From Pegoplata infirma (lineage: Eukaryota > Arthropoda > Insecta > Diptera > Anthomyiidae), in assembly GCA_963921195.1 (NCBI GenBank), contig OY992539.1, forward strand, positions 158,285,307 through 158,349,306: 64,000 bases of DNA, in the 5' to 3' direction. The position numbers and the translations under genes are program-made. The notes beneath the pieces were generated by a model. That model was not told the origin of the DNA, searched no databases, and worked only from the letters and a program-made list of their open reading frames with translations. Positions 42,553 to 54,677 of the stretch are shown here, piece by piece; within the stretch, counting starts at the first letter, position 1, and each line of letters begins with the position of its first letter.

Positions 42553-43679
42553 CCGGGTTTATTACGGTCCAAAAACCTTCGGCATCGATTGCAATTTCTA
42601 AAATACAAATTTAATTTTTTTTATATATTTTATGGTAGGAGTCCTTCCTTTCCACCGTTTGTTTTTTTTTTTTTTTTTTGTTATCGTAGTTTGACAACAA
42701 CAATAAAACAAGAAAAAATAACAGTATGGTTTTCAACATTAGAAATTTGGGTTGCTTAATTAATTGAAAAAAAAAAAAATATTAGCAAAAACTACATCGC
42801 AATCGGTGTCAAACGTTTTTGAACATTCGCGAAAAAACCAACACACATTTTGTTCGCCGTAGATACGTAAAATAGAAATAAAACACAAAGTTTAAATTTT
42901 AAAAATGGAGATAAATTAATTTGTTTTATTTAAATAAATAAATTACCTTTTATGTAAATTATAGAGGGGCACGTAGTGCTGTGTTGGGGTATAACAAACG
43001 AGTAAATAAAAGAGACATGCAAAAATTATGTATAAGGGTGACAGACAATGCCTAAAACTACCGTTATCGGTTCTACTAGTTAGAATCTGTGCAAAAACTC
43101 AGGGGTAACTCATGAATAGTAGTGTCAGTAATAACGAAGTCGTTATCAATAGATGGCAATCTTTTTTTGGAAAGTATTTGGGAACGATTTGGGACTAACG
43201 AAATTTAAAAATTATGAATGCAAATTATTGTTGTGTCACTTTAAAATAAAAAAAAATACATAATAAAAAAAAAGAAATAAATTTAATTAAATCAAAACAA
43301 CCAGCAAAATTAAACAAAAAATAAAAAGTAAACAAAACTTCCAACTTTCCCACATGCTATTTGTAAAACTTACACCACCTTAAAACGTCAAAAGGAACTG
43401 ACTCACGCATAGTCTTTATAAATTATAAGTTTTTGCAAAAACTCTTACCAGAGTTGCATTGAAAGTGTAATAGTGCAGAATAATTCTAGCTTGAAGCCTT
43501 TAAAGACCAGAGGGGTCAATTTCTAAATTTATTAACAAAATAAAGGGGTTTTCTTTAAACATTGCCGGCCACCTTGCAACACTAAAGCAGTTGCAAAAGA
43601 AACTTAAAGGTTGTCTTTGCTAAATATTTAAATAAGAGGTAGCATTCAGTTCAAGTGAGTTTTTTAATTCATTTATTTT
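42553..43679. other. AT-rich spacer, nothing recognised
   Basis: Contains a T17-18 run at about 42662-42679 and low-complexity A/T tracts at 43240-43330. No inverted ends, no satellite unit and no supported frame were found. Confidence 0.4.
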
Positions 43680-43975
43680 AAGTCCATGAAGTTAAATTCA
43701 AAAGTTAAATTCAATTTTACGTAACAACAGGAAGTTAAATTCAAAAGTTAAATTCAATATGACGTAACAGAGGAAGATAAATTCAAATTTGAAATTCAAT
43801 TAAAGAATTGCTTTTATTTCAAATAAAACCTGTTGGCGATAATTCTAAAAGGTAAAATAATGGTTTTAAATTTTGAGTTTAAATATGGCGAACATTTGTC
43901 CAAATTTATGAAATTGGATTTAAGAAAAATTGTTCAACGTTGTATAAAACATTTGCTGAAGGATTTTGGCCAATG
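43680..43975 (+). repeat. Left end segment of the Foldback-like element
   Basis: Two tandem copies of a ~46-bp motif 'gaagttaaattcaaaagtta' + 'aattcaat.t.acgtaaca' at 43688-43780, then ~200 bp of single-copy end sequence. Complement at 60560-60825 with only a few differences (for example 'acaaca' against 'acaacg'). Confidence 0.85.
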
Positions 43976-46900
43976 TAACCAAACTAAAAAAGTTCAAGAC
44001 TATTGCGCGATATCAAATTAAAGCTTTTTTATGGTCTATCCAAATATGGTAGTCGTTTTTCTGAATTGTATTTACTAAGGATTTTAAAATTTTTTTTTGA
44101 AAAATATTCCTTTTTCGGGTTTATGTATGTGGAAAAGTGCTGAAGGATTTTTGCCAATGTAGCCAAACTAAAAAAGCTCAAGACTATTACGATATATCAA
44201 ATTAAAGCTTTTTCTATGCTCTATCTAAGTCTGGAAGCCATTTTTCTCAATTGTATTTACTAAGGATTTTAAAAATTTTTTGAAAAATGTTCCTTTTTCG
44301 GGTTCATGTGAGTGAAAAATTGCTGAAGGATTTTTGTCAATGTAGCCAAACTAAACAAGTTCAAGACTATTGCGATATATCAAATTAAAGATTTTTTTAT
44401 GCTCTATGCAAATATAAAAGCCGTTTCTCTGAATTGTATTTACTAAGGATTTTAAAAATTTTTTGAAAAATATTTTTTTTCGGGTTCATGTGTGTGAAAA
44501 ATTGCTGAAGGATTTTGGCCAATGTAGCCAAAATGAAAAAGTTCAAAACTATTGCGATATATCCAATTAAAGCTTTTTTATGCTCTATCCAAATATGAAA
44601 GCCGTTTCTTTGAATTGTATTTACTAAGGATTTTAAAAAATTTTTGAAAAATATTACTTTTTCAAGTTCATGTGTGTGGAAAATTGCTAAAGGCTTTTTG
44701 CCAATGTAGCCAAACTAAAAAAGTTCAAGACTATTGCGATGTGTCAGATTAAAGATCTTTTTATGCTTTATCCAAATACTGAAGCCGTTTTTCTGAATTG
44801 TATTTACTAAGGATTTTAAAAAATTTTTGAAAAATATTTATTTTTCGGGCTCATGTGTGTGAAAAATTGCTGAAGGATTTTGGCCAATGTAGCCAAACTA
44901 AAAAAGTTCAAAACTATTGCGATATATCCAATTAAAGCTTTTTTTATGCTCTATGCAAATATGAAAGCCGTTTCTCTGAATTGTATTTACTAAGGATTTT
45001 AAAATTTTTTTGAAAAATATTACTTTTTCGAGTTTATGTGTGTGGAAAATTGCTAAAGGATTTTTGCCAATGTAGCCAAACTAAACAAGTTCAAGACTAT
45101 TGCGATAAATCAAATTAAAGCTTTTTTTATGCTCTATGCAAATATGAAAGCCGTTTCTCTGAGTTGTATTTACTAAGGTTTTTAAAATTTTTTTGAAAAA
45201 TATTACTTTTTCGAGTTTATGTGTGTGGAAAATTGCTAAAGGATTTTTGCCAATGTAGCCAAACTAAAAAAGTTCAAGACTACTGCGATATGTCAAATTA
45301 AAGCTTTTTTTATGCTCTATCCAAATACGGAAACCGTTTTTCTAAATTGTATTCACTAAGGATTTTAAAATTTTTTTGAAAAATGTTCCTTTTTCGGGTT
45401 CATGTGAGTGAAAAATTGCTGAAGTATTTTGGCCCATGTAGCCAAACCAAAAAAGTTCAAGACTATTGCGATATGTCAAATTAAAGATCTTTTTATGCTT
45501 TATCCAAATACGGAAGCCGTTTTTTTGAATTGTATTTACTAAGGATTTTAAAAAATTTTTTAAAAATATTTATTTTTCGGGTTCATGTGTGTAAAAAATT
45601 GCTGAAGGATTTTGGCCAATGTAGCCAAAGTAAAAAAGTTCAAAACTATTGCGATATATCAAATTAAAGCTTTTTTTATGCTCTATGCAAATATGAAAGC
45701 CGTTTCTCTGAATTGTATTTACTAAGGATTTTAAAATTTTTTTTAAAAATATTACTTTTTCGAGTTTATGTGTGTGGAAAATTGCTAAAGGATTTTTGCC
45801 AATGTAGCCAAACTAAACAAGTTCAAGACTATTGCGATATATCAAATTAAAGCTTTTTTATGCTCTATGCAAATATGAAAGCCGTTTCTCTGAATTGTAT
45901 TTACTAAGGATTTTAAAATTTTTTTGAAAAATATTACTTTTTCGAGTTTATGTGTGTGGGAAATTGCTAAAGAATTTTTGCCAATGTAGCCAAACTAAAA
46001 AAGTTCAAGACTACTGCGATATGTCAAATTAAAGATCTTTTTATGATTTATCCAAATACGGAAGCCGTTTTTTTGAATTGTATTTACTAAGGATTTTAAA
46101 AAAATTTTTAAAAATATTTATTTTTCGGGTTCATTTGTGTGAAAAATTGCTGAAGGATTTGACCAATGTAGCCAAACTAAAAAAGTTTAAGACTATTGCG
46201 ATATGTCAAATTAAAGATCTTTTTATGCCTTATCCAAATACGGAAGCCGTTTTTTTATGTATTTACTAAGGGTTTTAAAAAATTTTTTAAAAATATTTAT
46301 TTTTCGGGTTCATGTGTGTGAAAAATTGCTGAAGGATTTTGGCCAATGTAGCCAAACTAAAAAAGTTCAAGACTATTGCGATATGTCAAATTAAAGATCT
46401 TTTTATGCTTTATCCAAATACGGAAGCCGTTTTTTTGAATTGTATTTACTAAGGATTTTAAAAATTTTTTGAAAAATATTACTTTTTCAAGTTCATGTGT
46501 GTGGAAAATTGCTAAAGGCTTTTTGCCAATGTAGCCAAACTAAAAAAGTTCAAAACTATTGCGATATGTCAAATTAAAGCTTTTTTTATGCTTTATCCAA
46601 ATACGGAAGCCGTTTCTTTGAATTGTATTTACTAAGGATTTTAAAAATTTTTTGAAAAATATTACTTTTTCAAGATCATGTGTGTGGAAAATTGCTAAAG
46701 GCTTTTTGCCAATGTAGCTAAACTAAAAAAGTTTAAGACTATTGCGATATGTCAAATTAAAGATCTTTTTATGCTTTATCCAAATACCGAAGCCGTTTTT
46801 CTGAATTGTATTTACTAAGGATTTTAAAAAATTTTTGAAAAATATTTATTTTTCGGGTTCATGTGAGTGAAAAATTGCTGAAGGATTTTGGCCAATGTAG

Positions 46901-47085
46901 CCAAACTAAAAAAGTTCAAAACTATTGCGATATATCCAATTAAAGCTTTTTTTATGCTCTATCCAAATATGAAAGCCGTTTCTTTGAATTGTATTTACTG
47001 AGGATTTTAAAAATTTTTTTGAAAAATATTACTTTTTCAAGTTCATGTGTGTGGAAAATTGCTAAAGGATTTTTGCTAGATTAGA
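43976..47085 (+). repeat. S2 satellite (183 bp), left arm, ~17 units
   Basis: Each unit has 'tgtatttactaaggatttta', 'aattgct.aaggatttttgc', 'caatgtagccaaactaaaaa' and 'gttcaagactattgcgatat'. Units come in two forms: A ('cgggttcatgtgtgtgaaaa', 'gctgaaggattttggcc') and B ('cgagtttatgtgtgtggaaa', 'gctaaaggatttttgcc'). The small recurrent frames are by-products. It breaks off at 'gatttttgctaga'. Confidence 0.95.
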
Positions 47086-47108
47086 AAACCACTGTAAAAC
47101 CACTATTA

Positions 47109-47575
47109 TAGTGCGTTTACATTGGATTTCTAATCTAGTAAATTGTGATTTTAATCTACTTTGCAATCTGTACCGTTTACATTGGCATTTTTTACATTTG
47201 AGAAGATTAAGATTGGCATTTTTAACAAGTTGGTAATAAATGTGTGTGACTGCGACAAAAGACAGCGACGGTAATTAGTCGTCGCATGATTAACAAGGAC
47301 AGTGACGGCGTTTACAAATAACAATGACGGCGGCATAATCATATTTGGCGGCGTCATCAAAACGGCAGGCTTTGTGTCGGTGTTTTTCAGTGTTGGAAAA
47401 TGCAAATAATACAAATACAGAGTTGTATTTAACTTTACCAGATTGCGTTTGCCGATTAGGGTCTAAACTACTAGATTGAAAGAAATTAATTTGTATGGGC
47501 AATCTAATAGATTGAAACTGGATTGGAACCACAATCTACTTTAAGCTAGCTTAGAGGACCAGTGTAAACGCACTA
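47109..47575. mobile_element. Harbinger-like MITE, 467 bp, TTA target
   Basis: Ends TAGTGCGTTTACA and TGTAAACGCACTA, TTA at 47106-47108 and 47576-47578. The interior includes 'gacggcggcataatcatatt' and 'gcggcgtcatcaaaacggc', GC-richer than the surroundings. The minus-strand frames at 47151 and 47290 are not supported. An inverted relative lies at 48146-48941. Confidence 0.8.
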
Positions 47576-47578
47576 TTA

Positions 47579-48145
47579 AAGACATTTTTGATAAAGAGTT
47601 TATCTTGTGTTATGTGGCATTCACACATGCTGTTTTGAAGTGTTCAAGAGTAAGATGTTAAAAAAGTCTTTGTTCTGTGTCCATTACGTTTTCAATCTGC
47701 TACTGGTGTTCTGTTGACTTGTTGACCAAATTGCGTAGGTAAGGCCATGTTCACACTACAAGAACTTACCATGGTAAGTTGAGATGATTTTGCAATTTTT
47801 CTTTATGCTAGTACAATTTGAGATGATTTTGAAAATCACTATGTGATTTTGTTCAAAGGAAAATCACATGGTGATTTTAAAATCACGCTAGTCTGTATAC
47901 AGTATAAAGTAAACAAAAAAATTTTGTAGATCTTTAACGAAATTTTGTCATTTTTTTTTAAGATTCAACAAATTTTATTCAAATCATAAAAACAGCGTTT
48001 CATAAAAACAGCACAACATAAAGGAGACCAGCAACAGGGCACGCAACAAAAATAGTTTTTGAAGCAATTAAACAATAATACTTTAAAAGATTTGATAGTA
48101 AATATGTACGTGTGGGACGAGAAAGAACAAAATTTAACTTGTTAT
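47579..48145. other. Loop spacer, nothing recognised
   Basis: Between the two MITE copies. 'gaaaatcactatgtgatttt' and 'gaaaatcacatggtgatttt' near 47840-47885 are short self-complementary motifs. No gene. Confidence 0.4.
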
Positions 48146-48941
48146 AGTACATTTACACTGGTCCTCTAAGCTAGCTTAAAGTAGATTGTGGCTCCAATCC
48201 AGTTTCAATCTATTAGATTGCCCATGCATTTTTTTTTTCATTCTAGTAATTTAGGCTCTAACATAGAAAAAAAAATAGAAATGAAACAGAGTCGTATTTC
48301 GCTTGAATAAGTATTAGTGACAGCACCTTATGTAACTTTTGACGTTCAATAAAAACAATGCAACATAAAGGAGAACAACAAAAAAGCAAACAACAAAAGA
48401 GAGAAATTTTTTTTTTTAAACTATCAATAGTGCGTATTATATTCAAAAAAAAACGTTGAATAAAGAAAAATAAACAATTAATTTAATTAAATAAAAGACA
48501 AATACCAGTTTTTAAAAACAAAGAATCTAATTTAATATTAAATACGTGTAAGATGAGGAAGAACAAGCATTTTGCCACCATATTGGAAAATACATCAAAT
48601 ACAACACTGCGTACCTTCTAATCTTTTCTATGGGCTCTAATCGGCAAACGCAATCTGGTAAAGTTAGATACAACTCTGCATTTCTATTATTTGCATTTTC
48701 CAACACTGAAAAACACCGCCGTTTTGATGACGCCGCCAAGTATGTTTATGCCGCCGTCATTGTTATTTGTAAACGCCGTCAGTGTCCTTGTTAATCATAC
48801 GACGACTAATTATCGTCGCTGTCTTTTGACGCGGTCACACACATTTATTACCAACTTGTTGTTATAAATGACAATCTTAATCTTCTCAAATGTAAAAAAA
48901 TGCCAATGTAAACGGTACAGATTGCAAAGTAGATTAAAATA
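48146..48941. mobile_element. Second, inverted copy of the TTA-target MITE, enlarged
   Basis: 'tagtacatttacactggtcc' through 'caatgtaaacggtacagatt' is the reverse complement of 47109-47575. It has ~350 bp of extra AT-rich sequence inside (about 48240-48600) and its last ~30 bp are missing. The 'aacgccgtcagtgtccttgt' block at 48771 matches 47290-47310 inverted. Confidence 0.75.
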
Positions 48942-49612
48942 TCCATTAAAGCGAAATACAACATTGTTTAACTTCTATATTCACCACACAATACATGCTT
49001 ACAAGTTGTACTTTGAGAACAAATGCATGCTTACAAGTTGTACTTTGACAAATATATTTTTGACACCTTCGCCTCTATTATACTCTATGTTAATGGTACT
49101 CTAGGTACTCTTTAAATACAACTCTGTCAATAATTGACTTATTTTGCAATAAACCTGCTATAATCAAAATAAAAAACAAAAAAGTTAACTTGTTTCGAAG
49201 TAGACATATTTGTGTTGAAATAAATTGTCCTACATTTTTTTTGTAATATATATTAACTAAAATTTATGCTAAAGACAAAGAAGGTGGCAATAAAAAAGGA
49301 TAGAAATGCAATCGTAACAAAACGGGAACAACATTTCAACCGAAACAAAAATTTATTTTGTTCGGAACAATTTTTGTTTAACTATAGAATACTGGCATAA
49401 CTACAAATTTATAAAAATAAACGCCATTGATAGATTCCAACGAAACAAAAATCAAGGATCGGCGAGAAATATTTTGCGATTTTTATCCATTTAAAGTTTC
49501 GAACGAAATTGCTTATGTACTCGTATATCTCCGCTTATAATGATCCAATCGGGATGGGATAAATTTGGTACCAATGGAATTGTTGCTGCACTCAAATGCA
49601 ATTTTGCTCCTA
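48942..49612. other. Loop spacer, nothing recognised
   Basis: A 22-bp direct pair 'atgcttacaagttgtacttt' occurs at 48992 and 49026. Otherwise no repeat, frame or element end is supported. Confidence 0.4.
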
Positions 49613-49865
49613 CACTCAAAAGAATTTATGTATAAGTCAAAATAATTATTAAAAAGCGAATTTTATAATTTAAGGGGCTCAAAATTTAAAAAATATGCCT
49701 CCACGTTAAGAATAAAAATGCAAACTCCATCCTTTTGACCCCTGTGGACAGGATCACAAACCCTTTCCACAAAATTATCTCTCTCCCTAAATTCCCGTTA
49801 AAAGTTTAATATGGTTTTTTATTTTGTTATTCTAAAGGGATGGCATATCTTTTTATTTTTGAGTG
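49613..49865. mobile_element. Possible small 'CACTC' MITE, 253 bp
   Basis: 'taCACTCAAAAGAATT' on the left and 'TTTATTTTTGAGTGaa' on the right resemble the ends of the TA-target family, but the right TA is lost and the interior does not match the 765-bp copies. Confidence 0.4.
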
Positions 49866-49908
49866 AATATTATGTAAGACTTATAAATTGTATTATATTA
49901 GCTTAAGG

Positions 49909-50010
49909 GTGCGGTCACACGAGATCGAAAGCTGTTAGAGGTGGAGCCAAATACAACTTTGTAAAGTATAGTATATTGCAGTTTTATATCCCGTATGATC
50001 GCACCCTAAA
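49909..50010. mobile_element. Very short inverted-repeat element, ~102 bp
   Basis: 'aagggtgcggtcacacg' and 'cgtatgatcgcaccctaa' are imperfect inverted ends around about 65 bp. Probably a minimal MITE; the target duplication is uncertain. Confidence 0.5.
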
Positions 50011-50094
50011 AAATAGCTTTTAAAAAACTGTAAAAATTATTGAATAAATAAGAATTTATTTTTTATTAAAAAAAAACTCATTAGTGGAATAAAC

Positions 50095-52215
50095 TTAATA
50101 GTATTGAACTTTCATAGTTTAGCTACCTTGGCCAAAATGTGTTAGCAATTTTCCATATACATGAACTCGAAAAATAGATTTTTTTCAAAAAATTATTAGA
50201 ACTCTTAGTAAATACAATTCAGAGAAACGGCTTTCATATTTGCATAGAGTATAAAAAAAGCTTAAATTTGATATATCGCAATAGTCTTGAACTTGTTTAG
50301 TTTGGCTACATTGGCAAAAATCCTTTAGCAATTTTCCACACACATAAACTCGAAAAAGTAATATTTTTCAAAAAAATTTTAAAATCCTTAGTAAATACAA
50401 TTCAGAGAAACGGCTTTCGTACTTGCATAGAGAATAAAAAAATCTTTAATTTGATATATCGCAATAGTTTTGAATTTTTTAGTTTGGCTACATTGGCCAA
50501 AATCCTTCAGCAATTTTTCACACACATGAACCCGAAAAATAAATATTTTTCAAAAAAATTTTAAAATCCTTAGTAAATACAATTCAGAGAAACGGCTTTC
50601 ATATTTGCATAGAGCATAAAAAAGCTTTAATTGAATATATCGCAATAGTCTTGAACTTTTTTAGTTTGGCTACATTGGCCAAAATCCTTTAGCAATTTTT
50701 CACACACATGAACCCGAAAAATAAATATTTTTAAAAAATTTGTTAAAATCCTTAGTAAATACAATTCAGAAAAACGGCTTCCGTATTTGGATAAAGCATA
50801 AAAAAATCTTTAATTTGACATATCGCAATAGTCTTGAACTTTTTTAGTTTGGCTACATTGGCAAAAATCCTTTAGCAATTTTCCATACACATAAACCCGA
50901 AAAAGTAATATTTTTCAAAAAAATTTTAAAATCCTTAGTAAATACAATTCAGAAAAACGGCTTTCATATTTGCATAGAGCATAAAAAAATCTTTAATTGG
51001 ATATATCGCAATAGTTTTGAACTTTTTTAGTTTGGCTACATTGGCCAAAATCCTTCAGCAATTTTTCACACACATGAACCCGAAAAATAAATATTTTTAA
51101 AAATTTTTCAAGATCCTTAGTAAATACAATTCAGAAAAACGGCTTCCGTATTTGGATAAAGCATAAAAAGATCTTTAATTTGACACATCGCAATAGTCTT
51201 GAACTTTTTTCGTTTGGCTACATTGGCAAAAAGCCTTTAGCAATTTTCCACACACATGAACCCGAAAAATACATATTTTTCAAAAATTTTTAAAAGCCTT
51301 AGTAAATACAATTTAGAAAAACGGCTTCCGTATTTGGAAAAAGCATAAAACGATCTTTAATTTGACATATCGCAGTAGTCTTTAACATTTTTAGTTTGGC
51401 TACATTGGCAAAAATCCTTTAGCAATTTTCCACACACATAAACTCGAAAAAGTAATATTTATCAAACAAATTTTATAATCCTTAGTAAATACAATTCAGA
51501 GAAACGGCTTTCATATTTGCATAGAGCATAAAAAAATCTTTAATTGGATATATCGCAATAGTTTTGAACTTTTTTAGTTTGGCTACATTGGCCAAAATCC
51601 TTCAGCAATTTTTCACACACATGAACCCGAAAAATAAATATTTCTAAAAAATTTTTTAAAATCCTTAGTAAATACAATTCAAAAAAACGGCTTCCGTATT
51701 TGGATAAAGCATAAAAAGGCCTTTAATTTGACATATCGCAATAGTCTTGAACTTTTTTGGTTTGGCTACATTGGCCAAAATACTTCAGCAATTTTTCACT
51801 CACATGAACCCGAAAAAGGAACATTTTTCAAAAAAATTTTAAAATCCTTAGTGAATACAATTTAGAAAAACGGTTTCATTATTTGGATAGAGCATAAAAA
51901 AAGCTTTAATTTGATATACCGCAAAGTCTTGAGCTTTTTTAGTTTGGCTACATTGGCAAAAATCCTTTAGCAATTTTCCACACACATGAACTTGAAAAAG
52001 TAATATTTCTCAAAAAATTTTTAAAATCCTTAGTAAATACAATTCAAAGAAACGGCTTTCATATTTGGATAGAGCATAAAAAAAGCTTTAATTGGATATA
52101 TCGCAATAGTTTTGAACTTTTTTAGTTTGGCTACATTGGCCAAAATCCTTCAGCAATTTTTCACACACATGAACCCGAAAAATAAATATTTTTAAAAAAT
52201 TTTTTAAAATCCTTA
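50095..52215 (-). repeat. S2 satellite (183 bp), right arm, first block
   Basis: About eleven to twelve units in inverted orientation ('gtttggctacattggccaaa', 'tccttagtaaatacaattca'). The first unit at 50095 is the most diverged. The block stops in the GTAAATAC sequence duplicated by the hAT element. Confidence 0.95.
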
Positions 52216-52223
52216 GTAAATAC

Positions 52224-53412
52224 TAGAGTTGTCAGTCGATTAAGAATAATTCGATTAATCGATCAAATAAAACCCAACTCTTGTTCGAATAATTCAAAAA
52301 TGACGATTTTCGAATAACGAATAAATCGATTAATTAATGCCGATTAATCGAACAATTTTTTTTTAATTAAAAAATTAAATAAATGCTATGAATTTAATTT
52401 ATTCTCATAAATTTTGAAAGGAAAGTTAAAATATATTGTAGCCATAGCCCTGGATAGCACATCCATTATAGAATTAGGAAAAATTAATAATTCTTTTGCA
52501 TCAGACTTACTAAAACGTATTAAAATAAGAATTAATGAGAGACGTATAAAAATGCTAAATACGGTAATAATTTTTCTAAATTCTGGAAATTTTCCGAGCA
52601 ATGAAAGTTTCTTAAAATATTCTCCAAAAAGCGAAACAAAATAATATGCAAATGAATTATACTCCAGATTATTTTATGTTGAAAGTAATCACAATAATTC
52701 AGATAAAAGTATTGAAATAGAGGAAGTTATTAATAATGAAAATGATAATCTTTTATGCGAGTTAAATAATTCAATTCAAAGTACATATTAAAAATTCAGA
52801 AAATAAAAAGGACTTCAGCGATATATCAGACGATATATATATTTGGGAAAATCTGAAAAAAAGAACAGAAAAATTAGATAAACTTTTGTATGCTCTTCTT
52901 ACTATATCACCTACTTCAACAATTAGCGAAAGAATCGTTTGAAAGCAAAAAAATTGAGTCAACTTTTATTTTTAAAAGATTATTTCTTAAGAACAACTTA
53001 AATTGTCTTATTTGACAAAAATTAAAATCATTTATGATATATTTTGTCTGAATTCTTCAAATAATAATTTGTATTTGAATTATTTCTCAACAAGTATTAA
53101 AATCGACATCCGTTAATTAAAAGTGATCTCAGTTATTCAATTTTTAAGTTTTTTTAACTTTTAAATATTTTATTTTTAAGTTTTTTATGCATTTTTTCGT
53201 TAATAAAAATGTTAACTTTCTTATTTTAAGTTATTTTATATGAATTGTTTATTTTTTTTGTTAATAAAAATATTTTTTAAAATAATTTTTTTATTCGTTA
53301 TTCTCTTCGATTAATCGAATAAATTTTGATCTTTAATCGTTTGATCGAACGAGGAAAAACAATTATTTGAATTATTCGAACAAAGTTGAAAGTCGAATAA
53401 TTGACAACTCTA
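52224..53412 (+). mobile_element. hAT element, sister copy, 1189 bp
   Basis: Ends TAGAGTTGTCAG and TGACAACTCTA, 8-bp duplication GTAAATAC at 52216-52223 and 53413-53420, inside an S2 unit. Inverted relative to 12131-14631 and free of that copy's two nested MITEs. Confidence 0.92.
52414..52644 (+). pseudogene. hAT transposase remnant
   Basis: 76-codon frame 'MKGKLKYIVAIALDSTSII...LLKRIKIRINERRIKML...SFLKYSPKSETK', stopped by TAA at 52642. In the sister copy the same region is open a little further, so the stop is a local mutation. Similarity continues to about 52790 in broken frames. Not an active enzyme. Confidence 0.45.
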
Positions 53413-53420
53413 GTAAATAC

Positions 53421-54401
53421 AAATAAAAAAAACGGCTTCCGTATTTGGATAAGGCATAAAAAGATCTTTAATTTGACATATCGCAATAGTCTTGAACTTT
53501 TTTAGTTTGGCTACATTGGCCAAAATACTTCAGCAATTTTTCACTCACATTAACCGGAAAAAGGAACATTTTTCAAAAAAATTTTAAAATCCTTAGTGAA
53601 TACAATTCAGAGAAACGGCTTTCATAATTGGAAAGAGCATAAAAAAAGCTTTGATTGGATATACCGCAATAGTATTAAACTTTTTTAGTTTGGCTACATT
53701 GGCAAAAAGCCTTTAGCAATTTTCCACACACATGAACTTGAAAAAGTAATATTTTTCAAAAATTTTTTTAAATCCTTAGTAAATACAATTCAAAGAAACG
53801 GCTTTCATATTTGGATAGAGCATAAAAAAAGCTTTAATTGGATATATCGCAATAGTTTTGAACTTTTTTAGTTTGGCTACATTGGCCAAAATCCTTCAGC
53901 AATTTTTCACACACATGAACCCAAAAAAAAAATATTTTTCAAAAAATTTTAAAATCCTTAGTGAATACAATTCAGAGAAACGGCTTTCATAATTGGAAAG
54001 AGCATAAAAAAAGCTTTGATTGGATATACCGCAATAGTATTGAACTTTTTTAGTTTGGCTACATTGGCAAAAAGCCTTTAGCAATTTTCCACACACATGA
54101 ACTTGAAAAAGTAATATTTTTCAAAAATTTTTTTAAATCCTTAGTAAATACAATTCAAAGAAACGGCTTTCATATTTGGATAGAGCATAAAAAAAGCTTT
54201 AATTGGATATATCGCAATAGTTTTGAACTTTTTTAGTTTGGCTACATTGACAAAAATCCTTCAGCAATTTTTCACTCACATGAACCCGAAAAAGGAACAT
54301 TTTTCAAAAAATTTTTAAAATCCTTAGTAAATACAATTGAGAAAAATTGCTTCCAGTCTTAGATAGAGCATAGAAAAAGCTTTAATTTGATATATCGTAA
54401 T
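53421..54401 (-). repeat. S2 satellite, right arm, second block
   Basis: About five units between the hAT and BEL insertions. Two consecutive stretches of ~360 bp (about 53590-53950 and 53955-54320) are nearly the same, which points to a two-unit local duplication. Confidence 0.93.
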
Positions 54402-54557
54402 TGTTAGGGTAAATCCACTTTATCATTTCCAAACCCCATTTCAAAAACGAAAATGAAACATCAACATAATTTGTATTTTACTTTATTGTCAGAAAACTAT
54501 TTTATTCATTTTGTACAAATATTTTTCAATTTGCTTTTTTAAATAAAATACACAACA
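54402..54557 (+). repeat. 5' LTR, BEL/Pao element
   Basis: 156 bp from TGTTAGGGTAAATCC to AAATACACAACA. Unusually short for the group. An AATAAA-like 'aaataaaatacac' lies near its end. Confidence 0.95.
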
Positions 54558-54677
54558 TCAGTTTTCATTTTCATAAATTCGGGTTTGAATAATTAATTTT
54601 GAATTTTTGCATACTGCCAATTCGTGTTTTGCCTATACGAGTTTTATTTGTGAAAGTTCATTAAGCCGTTGACTAAA

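Noticed and set aside
43976..47085. CRISPR-like array
   Set aside because: The whole 183-bp unit is repeated with no unique spacers, in an insect-type genome.
47151..47532. Overlapping minus-strand frames as genes
   Set aside because: They fall entirely inside a TTA-flanked MITE and are broken in its second copy at 48146-48941.
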